From positions 1-11,377 of the forward strand of contig CAYURR010000097.1 of NCBI GenBank assembly GCA_964446745.1: a stretch of 11,377 nucleotides of DNA. Direction: 5' to 3'. Within the stretch, counting starts at the first letter, position 1; each line of letters opens with the position of its first letter. Below are positions 1 through 6,176 of the stretch, piece after piece. This DNA comes from CAYURR01 sp964446745. GTDB lineage: Bacteria; Bacillota; Clostridia; Lachnospirales; WQUN01. Under the pieces are notes generated by a model. That model was not told the DNA's origin. It worked only from the letters and a program-made list of their open reading frames with translations, and searched no databases. The translations under genes and the position numbers were made by a program.

Positions 1-2
1 CC

Positions 3-50
3 ACGTCTGATGAAGTAATGTTAATACAATTACTACGACAAGTCAAGTAA
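3..50 (+). CDS. Possible C-terminal tail of an upstream gene (partial)
   Basis: One frame is open from the window edge and reads TSDEVMLIQLLRQVK before a TAA at 48-50. The peptide has the amphipathic, Leu/Ile-spaced look of a C-terminal helix. Only 15 codons are visible, so product and family cannot be named, and a chance open frame of this length is common. No clear terminator hairpin follows before the promoter of the next gene. Confidence 0.3.
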   Translation, partial: TSDEVMLIQLLRQVK

Positions 51-62
51 TTTTTATGGTAC

Positions 63-90
63 TTTATATTGTGTACTTTTGTGGTAAAAT
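63..90 (+). promoter_or_regulatory. Candidate extended -10 promoter for the gene at 135
   Basis: TAAAAT at 85-90 is preceded by TGG, forming an extended -10 element (TGnTAAAAT). The matching -35 (TTTATA at 63-68, 16-base spacer) is weak. Its position about 45 bases before the start codon is suitable. This is a call by eye only. Confidence 0.4.
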
Positions 91-134
91 GTGTTAGATT
101 TATTGCATGCTATTAGAATGGGAGGATATGACCA

Positions 135-665
135 GTGAATGGAATCAGCAGTATGGGGACGAGCGCTCTTGCTAGAGACTATAGCTCGTTAAAGATGACA
201 AAGCCCGGCAATAAAAACGACATGTCGTTTGAGGCACAGAGCATCTATGATGATATAAAAAGGATGATTTCATCCGTACCAAACGCGGAGCTCACGCTCG
301 ATACAACGAAAAAGCCGGAGAGTAAGCCCGGTGAATTGCAGATTAGTAGTATGTATGGGATGAAGAGTGTTGATTGTACCCCGACGGGTATTTACCATAC
401 ATTTGTGATCGATACAGATACCCTCGAACGCATGGCTCAGGATGAGGAGTATAGAAAACAGGTCATGGATTCGTTTCAAAAGGGGATAGAAACCGCGTAC
501 GATAACCTGCGCCAGCCAAATCCGCTTGCAGCGAATAAGAGCAAGGAACAGGATGCCAAGGTCTACATAGATTTTTGGAATACTGAAAAAAACGGTAAGT
601 ATGTAAATAAACCAATATACAGCCAGCCAATGCAAAGTGTTATTGCAAAATATATAGGCGAATAG
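135..665 (+). CDS. Hypothetical protein, 176 aa, uncharacterised clostridial type
   Basis: The function is unknown. The GTG start is chosen because GGAGG lies at 121-125, nine bases upstream; the ATG at 128 opens another frame that stops quickly. The protein is hydrophilic, with no signal peptide or membrane segment, and is probably cytosolic or peripherally associated. The N-terminal 30 residues are Ser/Gly/Asn rich and look disordered. A central helical stretch, LERMAQDEEYRKQVMDSFQK, resembles a segment I recall from DUF6033-type proteins of Lachnospiraceae; that resemblance is from memory and not verified. The C-terminal third is Tyr, Asn and Lys rich with few hydrophobic blocks. The gene has its own promoter and terminator, so it is monocistronic and unlinked to the sugar operon that follows. 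No catalytic motif is recognisable. Confidence 0.8.
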   Translation: MNGISSMGTSALARDYSSLKMTKPGNKNDMSFEAQSIYDDIKRMISSVPNAELTLDTTKKPESKPGELQISSMYGMKSVDCTPTGIYHTFVIDTDTLERMAQDEEYRKQVMDSFQKGIETAYDNLRQPNPLAANKSKEQDAKVYIDFWNTEKNGKYVNKPIYSQPMQSVIAKYIGE

Positions 666-697
666 TCAAAAAATTGAATAAAAATTGAATAAATATT

Positions 698-751
698 AAA
701 AGCGGGTCATAGCAGATACATCTCTGTCTGCTATGACCCGCTTTTTTTTTT
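698..751 (+). terminator. Strong intrinsic terminator after the 176-aa gene
   Basis: A perfect 19-bp stem pairs 698-716 with 727-745 (core GCGGGTCATAGCAGA and its complement) around a 10-base loop. It runs into a T tract at 742-751. It starts 33 bases after the stop codon and isolates this gene from the sugar operon. Confidence 0.95.
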
Positions 752-791
752 GTATATGATGAATAAATATTGGTAAAATTCCTAAGCTTTA

Positions 792-820
792 TTGACAGTG
801 ATGGTTCGCAATGGTAATAT
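792..820 (+). promoter_or_regulatory. Sigma-A-type promoter of the sugar ABC operon
   Basis: A perfect -35 TTGACA lies at 792-797, a 17-base spacer follows, and TAATAT at 815-820 serves as -10. Transcription would start near 827, giving a leader of about 26 bases before the TTG start at 853. No convincing catabolite-repression (cre) operator was seen by eye around it. Confidence 0.8.
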
Positions 821-852
821 TTAAGAAATAACTATATTTCGGGGGGATATAT

Positions 853-1770
853 TTGACTACGCGGAAAAAGCGCTTGCTTATAGACATACTGAATGACAAG
901 TATCTATATTTGATGCTGGTGCCGGGTATAGTGCTGTTATTCATTTTTTCGTACATGCCTATGTACGGACTCGTTATGGCTTTTAAGAGTTACTCGACCA
1001 GGCTAGGGATAATGGGCAGCCCGTGGGCAGGGCTCACGCACTTTAAAAAGCTATTCTCTCTGCCGGAGTCCGAATTTGTTATCTTCAACACGATACGCAT
1101 CAGTTTCTTTAACTTGGTTCTCGGTTTTCCCGCTCCGATCATCCTCTCACTTCTTCTCAACGAACTCCGCCTCCCACGCTTCAAGCGCGGGGTGCAATCG
1201 GTGCTTTATATGCCTCACTTCGTTTCTTGGGTTGTCATCAGCGGTTTGCTGTATTCCTTCTTTTCCACTACAGTCGGTGTATTTAGTAAGGTCGTGATGG
1301 CCGTCGGATTACCACCTGCCAATGTCATCGCAAATCCCAATACCTTCAGGCAATTACTCTATGCAACCAACATCTGGAAATCGGCCGGATGGGGAACGAT
1401 CATCTACATGGCCGCTATAGCGGGTGTTGATCCGGCGTTGTACGAGTCTGCCGAGATAGACGGTGCCAACCGCTTCCAACGTATGCTACATATTACACTG
1501 CCGTCGATACGCTTCTCGATAACGACGATGCTGATACTCAGCGTGGGCGGTATCATGAGCGGTAACTTCGACCAAATCATGAACCTGCGTACAGCCCCGA
1601 CGACACAGGTCTCTCAGGTCATCGATACATACGTATTTGACATGGGTATCACAAAGGGCCGATATGACTTCGCGACAGCCGTAGGCTTGTTTCAACAGGG
1701 TATCAACTTTCTATTGATGCTTACTACCAACGGCATAGTGAAAAAGATGAGCGGCGAAGGCTTCTTCTAA
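853..1770 (+). CDS. Carbohydrate ABC transporter permease, LplB/YteP type
   Basis: This is the first of two inner-membrane permeases of a CUT1-type sugar importer (MalF-like side). The 305-aa protein opens with a short basic cytosolic segment, then hydrophobic segments at about 17-44 and 77-103. Further hydrophobic stretches lie around 116-138, 167-190, 221-240 and 272-292. The ATPase-contacting EAA loop is clear at about 198-217 (ESAEIDGANRFQRMLHITLP), with the conserved Gly at the expected place. The TTG start is supported by the G-run at 841-846, six bases upstream; the next in-frame Met (residue 21) would remove part of the first membrane helix. The next permease starts 18 bases downstream. 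The N-terminal LVPG..LLFIFSYMPMYG pattern is typical of the LplB/YteP subfamily, whose members take up complex oligosaccharides. The substrate cannot be read from the sequence. Confidence 0.93.
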   Translation: MTTRKKRLLIDILNDKYLYLMLVPGIVLLFIFSYMPMYGLVMAFKSYSTRLGIMGSPWAGLTHFKKLFSLPESEFVIFNTIRISFFNLVLGFPAPIILSLLLNELRLPRFKRGVQSVLYMPHFVSWVVISGLLYSFFSTTVGVFSKVVMAVGLPPANVIANPNTFRQLLYATNIWKSAGWGTIIYMAAIAGVDPALYESAEIDGANRFQRMLHITLPSIRFSITTMLILSVGGIMSGNFDQIMNLRTAPTTQVSQVIDTYVFDMGITKGRYDFATAVGLFQQGINFLLMLTTNGIVKKMSGEGFF

Positions 1771-1788
1771 TCGAAAGGGGGAAATGTA

Positions 1789-2718
1789 ATGGCTAAATTG
1801 TTTACGTCTCGCAAATCGACCATACGATACGGCTTTTTGTCCAACCTGTTCGATGTGGCCAATGTCTTGTTCTTTGTTATTCTGGCGATGATGATGATAC
1901 TCCCGTTCTGGAATGTCTTTATCGTCTCTATCAGCACCATCGGCGAGTATATGCGCACACCGTTTTATCTGTGGCCAAAGACGCCGACCATTGCTGCGTA
2001 CAAATATGTGTTCTCATCATCACTTATACCGCGCGCATACCTGGTTACGATAGCCGTCACTGTATGCGGTACGATCACAAATGTGCTTGTAACCTCAATG
2101 ATGGCGTATTCGCTGTCAAAGAAACGTTTGCATGGGCGCAACTTCTTCTTATTAATGATATTGTTTACGATGTTCTTTTCGGGTGGACTTATCCCGTCGT
2201 ACATGATAATCAGGAATGTGCTAAAGCTTAACAACACGTTCTTTGTTATGTTTATACCTTCGGCGGTCAGCGCATACAACTTCGTTATTATGAAGTCGTT
2301 CTTTACGCAGATGCCGGAGAGCCTCGAGGAATCCGCAAAGCTCGACGGTGCAAACGATCTGTTTATCTTCTTTAGGATCATCTATCCACTCTCGATACCT
2401 ATGCTGTCGACGATGGCGCTGTTTGCGGCTGTTGGCTACTGGAACTCATGGTTCATGGCTCATATCTACATAGTAAACAAAGCGCTCTATCCGCTGCAGC
2501 TTATTATTAGAAACTACATATTAAAGGTAAACCTTCCACCTGAAATCAGGGAGGCTATGGGCTCGCTACGCGATCCGGCCGGCAATCCTATACCGGTATT
2601 CGAGGAGGGCCTGAAGATGTCTACGGTGGTTATAGCCATCGTACCCTTATTGCTCATTTACCCTTGGATGCAGAAATACTTTGAAAAGGGTGTAATGATA
2701 GGATCCATCAAAGGATAA
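1789..2718 (+). CDS. Carbohydrate ABC transporter permease, LplC/YtcP type
   Basis: This is the second permease (MalG-like side) and should pair with the upstream permease in the membrane. The 309-aa protein has a basic N-terminus and hydrophobic segments at about 22-48, 84-108, 118-141, 149-170, 198-222 and 277-294. The EAA loop lies at about 181-200 (ESAKLDGANDLFIFFRIIYP) with the conserved Asp-Gly-Ala. The SGGLIPSYM segment near 131-139 and the WNSWFMA segment near 218-224 are typical of LplC/YtcP members. Translation starts at ATG 1789 behind AAAGGGGG at 1774-1781. The gap to the previous gene is 18 bases and to the lipoprotein gene 19 bases, so the three form one operon. Confidence 0.93.
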   Translation: MAKLFTSRKSTIRYGFLSNLFDVANVLFFVILAMMMILPFWNVFIVSISTIGEYMRTPFYLWPKTPTIAAYKYVFSSSLIPRAYLVTIAVTVCGTITNVLVTSMMAYSLSKKRLHGRNFFLLMILFTMFFSGGLIPSYMIIRNVLKLNNTFFVMFIPSAVSAYNFVIMKSFFTQMPESLEESAKLDGANDLFIFFRIIYPLSIPMLSTMALFAAVGYWNSWFMAHIYIVNKALYPLQLIIRNYILKVNLPPEIREAMGSLRDPAGNPIPVFEEGLKMSTVVIAIVPLLLIYPWMQKYFEKGVMIGSIKG

Positions 2719-2737
2719 TACAAAAAGGAGGCAATGT

Positions 2738-4414
2738 ATGAAGAAACTGATAGCACTAGTCATGGCAGGTGTTATGGTCGCTGCGGTAGGCTGCTCGTCT
2801 AAGACGACAAATACCACACCGGCACCTGCGACAAATGAAGCTGCTACCACAGAAACACAGACAACCGAAACAACAGGAGCCGAAGACACTACTGCAACCG
2901 ATACAGCTACTACAGAGGCTGCTTCGGGCGACTTAGTCACGATCCGCATGTCGGCTACGGGTGATTTCCAATGGAAGCCCGAAGATAAGCTCGTGCAGTA
3001 TATCGAAGACAAGTTCGGCATCCGCTTCGAGAGCACACAGTATGACGAAGACCCCGACAAGATCTTGCTCGAGGCAGCCGGCGGAACATTAGCCGATGTA
3101 CTGTATTCGTCTACACTCTATGACCTGTATCACTTCGCAAAGATGATAGACGAGGGATATTACAGGAGCATACCTGAGGATATGATCAACAAGTACCCGA
3201 ATGTCAAGAACCTGATCGAGACATCGGACGTAGGTCAGGCTGTACAGGAGCTCTATGGCGAGCAGTTCATGCTGCCAAAGCCGGACAGCCGCGTCAGAGG
3301 TATCTATGTAACCGAGCGTAAGGGTATCTTCTATCGCAAGGATTGGCTCGCAAACGTAGGCATCACAAAGGAGCCGACCAACTTCAAAGAGCTCTACGAG
3401 ATGGCAAAGGCCTTCACACTCAATGACCCGAATAAGTCGGGCAAGAACGATACATATGGCCTCACCTCGGATGGTTTCGGTAACTTCCGTTATTTCTTTG
3501 CATCCTATGGTCAGTCAAACCTTGACTGGGCAAAGGGTCCGGATGGCGTATGGACACACGGCGCTTTGATGCAGTCGAACGTCGAGGGTCTCGAGTGGTT
3601 TAGAAAGATGTATGAAGAAGGTTACCTGGATCCTGAGTTTGCAAGCACGGATCACGTACAGGCCGTTCAGAAATTCGCTTCGGAGATATTTGGTGCTGTA
3701 AACCGTAATGCGGACACAGACTGGATATACAACGTTGTCGTTAAGGATTTCTATGCCGCTACACAGGATAAATATCCTAATCCGTTTGATGTCGTAGGTG
3801 TTATCCCGATCATTGCAAAGGATGAGAACACAGACCCTGCACTCAATGCATATCAGGATATGACAGGCGTACATTTCTCGTACAACTGTACAGACGAAAA
3901 GCTTGACAAGTACCTTGCATTCCATGACTGGTCGATCTCCGATGAAGGTGAGCGCTTCTGGCTCGGCTTTGAGGGCGAGGATTACAATGTAGATTCAAGC
4001 GGTAAGATTACATTGGCTACAGACGAGAGTGGTGCTCCGCACGATCTGGGTACACTGTATCCGTCGATGGAAGTTATCAAGATGGGTAGCTGGGGCTTCC
4101 ACATGGCAGCAGATCCTAACTGGCCTATCTACACATATGGCACATTCAACGATGCTATCAAGTCCGCAAGTAAGGAAGCACGTGACAAGCGTAACCCATA
4201 TCCTATGAAAGCGGATATGAGGGTCAAGCTGATCCCGTTACCGTCAATGCTTGATGCCAACTCGTTTAAGTTCTCGGTTGAGTATGCAAACATCGTCATG
4301 GGCAAAGAGCCTGTACAGAAGATGTTTGACGATATGGTCGCAAAGGCTATGGCCAGCGGCTTCACCGAAGCAATGAAGGACGTTAACGATTATATCGCCG
4401 AAAAAGGCTGGTAA
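2738..4414 (+). CDS. Extracellular solute-binding lipoprotein of the sugar ABC importer
   Basis: This is the substrate-capture component, anchored to the outer face of the membrane. The 558-aa protein starts MKK, has a hydrophobic h-region and a lipobox ending AVGC, so Cys19 should be lipidated after signal peptidase II cleavage. Residues 20-63 form a Thr/Ala/Glu-rich linker with almost no hydrophobics, presumably a flexible tether through the wall. The mature domain from about 66 onward has the size and Trp/Tyr-rich composition of large LplA/YtcQ-type binding proteins, including YEEGYLDPEFAS near 293-304. AAGGAGG at 2725-2731 sits six bases before the ATG. The ligand is probably a plant- or mucin-derived oligosaccharide by family analogy; the sequence alone does not identify it. 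No ATPase follows, so an MsmX/MsmK-like shared ATPase elsewhere is inferred. Confidence 0.93.
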   Translation: MKKLIALVMAGVMVAAVGCSSKTTNTTPAPATNEAATTETQTTETTGAEDTTATDTATTEAASGDLVTIRMSATGDFQWKPEDKLVQYIEDKFGIRFESTQYDEDPDKILLEAAGGTLADVLYSSTLYDLYHFAKMIDEGYYRSIPEDMINKYPNVKNLIETSDVGQAVQELYGEQFMLPKPDSRVRGIYVTERKGIFYRKDWLANVGITKEPTNFKELYEMAKAFTLNDPNKSGKNDTYGLTSDGFGNFRYFFASYGQSNLDWAKGPDGVWTHGALMQSNVEGLEWFRKMYEEGYLDPEFASTDHVQAVQKFASEIFGAVNRNADTDWIYNVVVKDFYAATQDKYPNPFDVVGVIPIIAKDENTDPALNAYQDMTGVHFSYNCTDEKLDKYLAFHDWSISDEGERFWLGFEGEDYNVDSSGKITLATDESGAPHDLGTLYPSMEVIKMGSWGFHMAADPNWPIYTYGTFNDAIKSASKEARDKRNPYPMKADMRVKLIPLPSMLDANSFKFSVEYANIVMGKEPVQKMFDDMVAKAMASGFTEAMKDVNDYIAEKGW

Positions 4415-4440
4415 GCACTTAAGACGATAAAACAATAATA

Positions 4441-4488
4441 AGAAAGCCATAGGATAAGGGGATAACCCTTTTCCTATGGCTTTCTTTT
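4441..4488. terminator. Long hairpin terminator shared by convergent genes
   Basis: Positions 4441-4460 pair with 4466-4485 in a 20-bp stem with a single T-T mismatch (4455/4471) and a five-base loop. On the plus strand it ends in TTTT at 4485-4488. On the minus strand the flank reads as a T-rich stretch (complement of 4428-4440). It therefore ends the sugar operon and very likely the minus-strand peptidase, whose stop codon (4487-4489) abuts it. Confidence 0.92.
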
Positions 4489-5995
4489 ACGAGAATTTCT
4501 TGCGCAGATATGCGACGTAATAATCCGCATTGAGCTTTTCACCGTTGATCATTGAAATCAATTGCTCAGGCTCGTAAAGCGCACCGTATTTGTGGATCTT
4601 GTCTGTCAACCATGACTTGATCGCGGCGATATTACCGTTACGGATATTGCCGTATACGTCCATGTCCTTTTCCATGTACGCGAGTAACTGGGCGGCGTAC
4701 GCGCTACCCACGGAGTATGACGGGAAATAACCGAAGCTCGAGTAGGACCAGTGTACATCCTGAAGGATACCTGTCTTATCATCCGCTGGTTCTATACCCA
4801 GATATTCCTTCATCTTCTCGTTCCAGAGCGCGGGCAGGTCGTTTACATCAATATCCCCGCTGAACAAAAGCTTTTCTACCTCATACCGTATCATGATGTG
4901 CAAAGAGTATGTAAGCTCATCGGCTTCTATCCTGATAAGTGATGGCTGTGCGACATTGGCCGCGCGATAGAACTGTTCGGCTGTGATATCCTTGAAATCA
5001 TCACCCAAGATCTCCATGATATCGTCATAGATGTATTGCCAGAACTCAAGGCTCCTGCAGATGACGTTTTCGAAGAACCTAGACTGTGACTCATGTATCC
5101 CAAATGAGGTGCCGTTGTCGACCACGGTATCAGCATAAGCCTCGCTGACGTTTTGGTCGTAGATTGCGTGTCCCGATTCGTGCGCAACCGAAAACAACGA
5201 GGACAAGAAGTTGTTTTCGTAGTAGTGTGTGGTGATACGAACGTCGTTGTGTGCTATCGCACCGCAGAATGGATGCTCGGTCTCTGCGAGCAATCCCTTG
5301 TCAAAGTCAAAACCCAGTGTATCCATAATAAGGCGCGCGATGCGCTTTTGCTTCTCCAGTGATACAGGACGATTTAAAAATGATGTGTCGATTACATTTC
5401 CGGATGCTACAACGTCTTTTAATAATGGGACGATAGCCTCTCTGATCTTAGCGAAGAACACATCCAGATCTTTACAGGTCAGTCCCGGCTCATAATCAGC
5501 GAGTAGGCTGTCATATGCGTGATAGATATTGTCTGTGTTTACGCTGTCGTCTCTGTATGCTACGAATTTCTTTTGATAGTCCACCAGCTGCTTTAGATAA
5601 GGTGAAAAGCTTTTGAAGTCGTTGTTGATCTTTGCGTTCCTCCAGACCTCGTAACCCTTGACCTTGAGCTCCTCAAAAGCCCTTGCTTCTTCAGCCGGGA
5701 TGTTGATGTTGTCATAGTATTGCTTTTTGCAGATGCGATGCATGGCCTTTACATCATCACTGAGGCTGTCGAAATGCGCCTCAAGCTCTGTCAGGTAGCT
5801 CTTCATTTCTTCGGAAATGGACATCTTGAATTCTTCCTCGGCAAGTATAGCCATGGTCTTTGCGCGATATGGCATGCCTGCTGCAGGCGGGTTTGCTGTC
5901 TGCATATCCCAGCCGTATAAGCCACCGGCTCTGCTGAATGCATTCTTACGTTCCAGATAAGCCTTGAAGTTTTCGATGGTATTGTCTAATGACAT
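4487..5995 (-). CDS. M32-family metallocarboxypeptidase (carboxypeptidase Taq type)
   Basis: This is a zinc-dependent carboxypeptidase that trims residues from the C-terminus of peptides; it has no signal peptide and should be cytosolic. The 502-aa length matches the family. Family motifs appear in order: HPF near 241-243, DVRITT near 251-256, the zinc site HESGH at about 272-276, and HESQSR near 301-306, whose Glu302 should be the third zinc ligand. These are followed by RIEADELTY and QDVHWSYSSFGYFPSYS. The start is placed at 5995: GGGGG at 6002-6006 is six bases upstream of this ATG. It directly abuts an in-frame ATG at 6001, and the longest open frame (to 6049) begins before the ribosome site. 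The gene is convergent with the sugar operon and divergent from the MCP-feo operon. No convincing promoter was found on its strand. Confidence 0.95.
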   Translation of the reverse strand: MSLDNTIENFKAYLERKNAFSRAGGLYGWDMQTANPPAAGMPYRAKTMAILAEEEFKMSISEEMKSYLTELEAHFDSLSDDVKAMHRICKKQYYDNINIPAEEARAFEELKVKGYEVWRNAKINNDFKSFSPYLKQLVDYQKKFVAYRDDSVNTDNIYHAYDSLLADYEPGLTCKDLDVFFAKIREAIVPLLKDVVASGNVIDTSFLNRPVSLEKQKRIARLIMDTLGFDFDKGLLAETEHPFCGAIAHNDVRITTHYYENNFLSSLFSVAHESGHAIYDQNVSEAYADTVVDNGTSFGIHESQSRFFENVICRSLEFWQYIYDDIMEILGDDFKDITAEQFYRAANVAQPSLIRIEADELTYSLHIMIRYEVEKLLFSGDIDVNDLPALWNEKMKEYLGIEPADDKTGILQDVHWSYSSFGYFPSYSVGSAYAAQLLAYMEKDMDVYGNIRNGNIAAIKSWLTDKIHKYGALYEPEQLISMINGEKLNADYYVAYLRKKFS

Positions 5996-6045
5996 ATTCA
6001 TCCCCCTTTTCATAGATTTTAGCACAGATGTGGTGTTTGTGATAT

Positions 6046-6061
6046 ACATAAATGATTATGT
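6046..6061. promoter_or_regulatory. Inverted repeat in the peptidase/MCP divergent region, possible operator
   Basis: ACATAA at 6046-6051 and TTATGT at 6056-6061 are perfect inverted copies separated by ATGA. The core AAATGATTAT recalls half of a Fur box, but the outer bases do not fit the consensus. It lies 33 bases upstream of the MCP promoter -35 and 51 bases from the peptidase start, where a regulator could act on either gene. In AT-rich DNA such repeats also arise by chance. Confidence 0.3.
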
Positions 6062-6093
6062 CGACACCTATTACTATAAATATACTAAGAATG

Positions 6094-6122
6094 TTTACAC
6101 TAATGTGCATTTAGGGTATGAT
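6094..6122 (+). promoter_or_regulatory. Sigma-A-type promoter of the MCP-feoAB operon
   Basis: TTTACA at 6094-6099 (one mismatch), a 17-base spacer and TATGAT at 6117-6122 (one mismatch) form a near-consensus promoter. Transcription would start near 6129, about 48 bases before the MCP start codon. It is the only good promoter seen before feoA, so feoAB probably depends on it. The stretch TTAGGGTA at 6111-6118 overlapping the -10 resembles half of a DtxR/IdeR-type iron box, which is suggestive only. Confidence 0.75.
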
Positions 6123-6176
6123 AAAAAAGCTAATAAAATGAATATGCAAAATAATGTGAATTCGAGGTGTGTATAA

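Noticed and set aside
751..852. Catabolite-repression (cre) operator near the sugar operon promoter
   Set aside because: No stretch fits the cre consensus by eye; a matrix search would be needed to revive the idea.
1965..2381. Minus-strand open frame of 138 codons inside the second permease gene
   Set aside because: It is antisense to a well-supported membrane protein and is explained by codon bias of the real gene.
6016..6021. TAAAAT on the minus strand as -10 of the peptidase promoter
   Set aside because: The transcript would begin at or inside the ribosome binding site, leaving no usable leader, and no -35 is present at the right distance.
5996..6049. Upstream extension of the M32 peptidase to an ATG at 6049 (18 extra residues)
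   Set aside because: The strong G-run ribosome site at 6002-6006 lies inside this extension and is correctly spaced for the ATG at 5995; the resulting 502-aa protein matches the family length and zinc-site position.
5964..6176. Plus-strand open frame of 70 codons ending just before the MCP start
   Set aside because: It overlaps the start of the peptidase gene on the opposite strand, has no ribosome site, and spans the MCP promoter.
6123..6176. Riboswitch or attenuator in the MCP-feoAB leader
   Set aside because: The leader after the predicted start site is only about 48 bases, AT-rich, and shows no stable hairpin or recognised metal-sensing fold.
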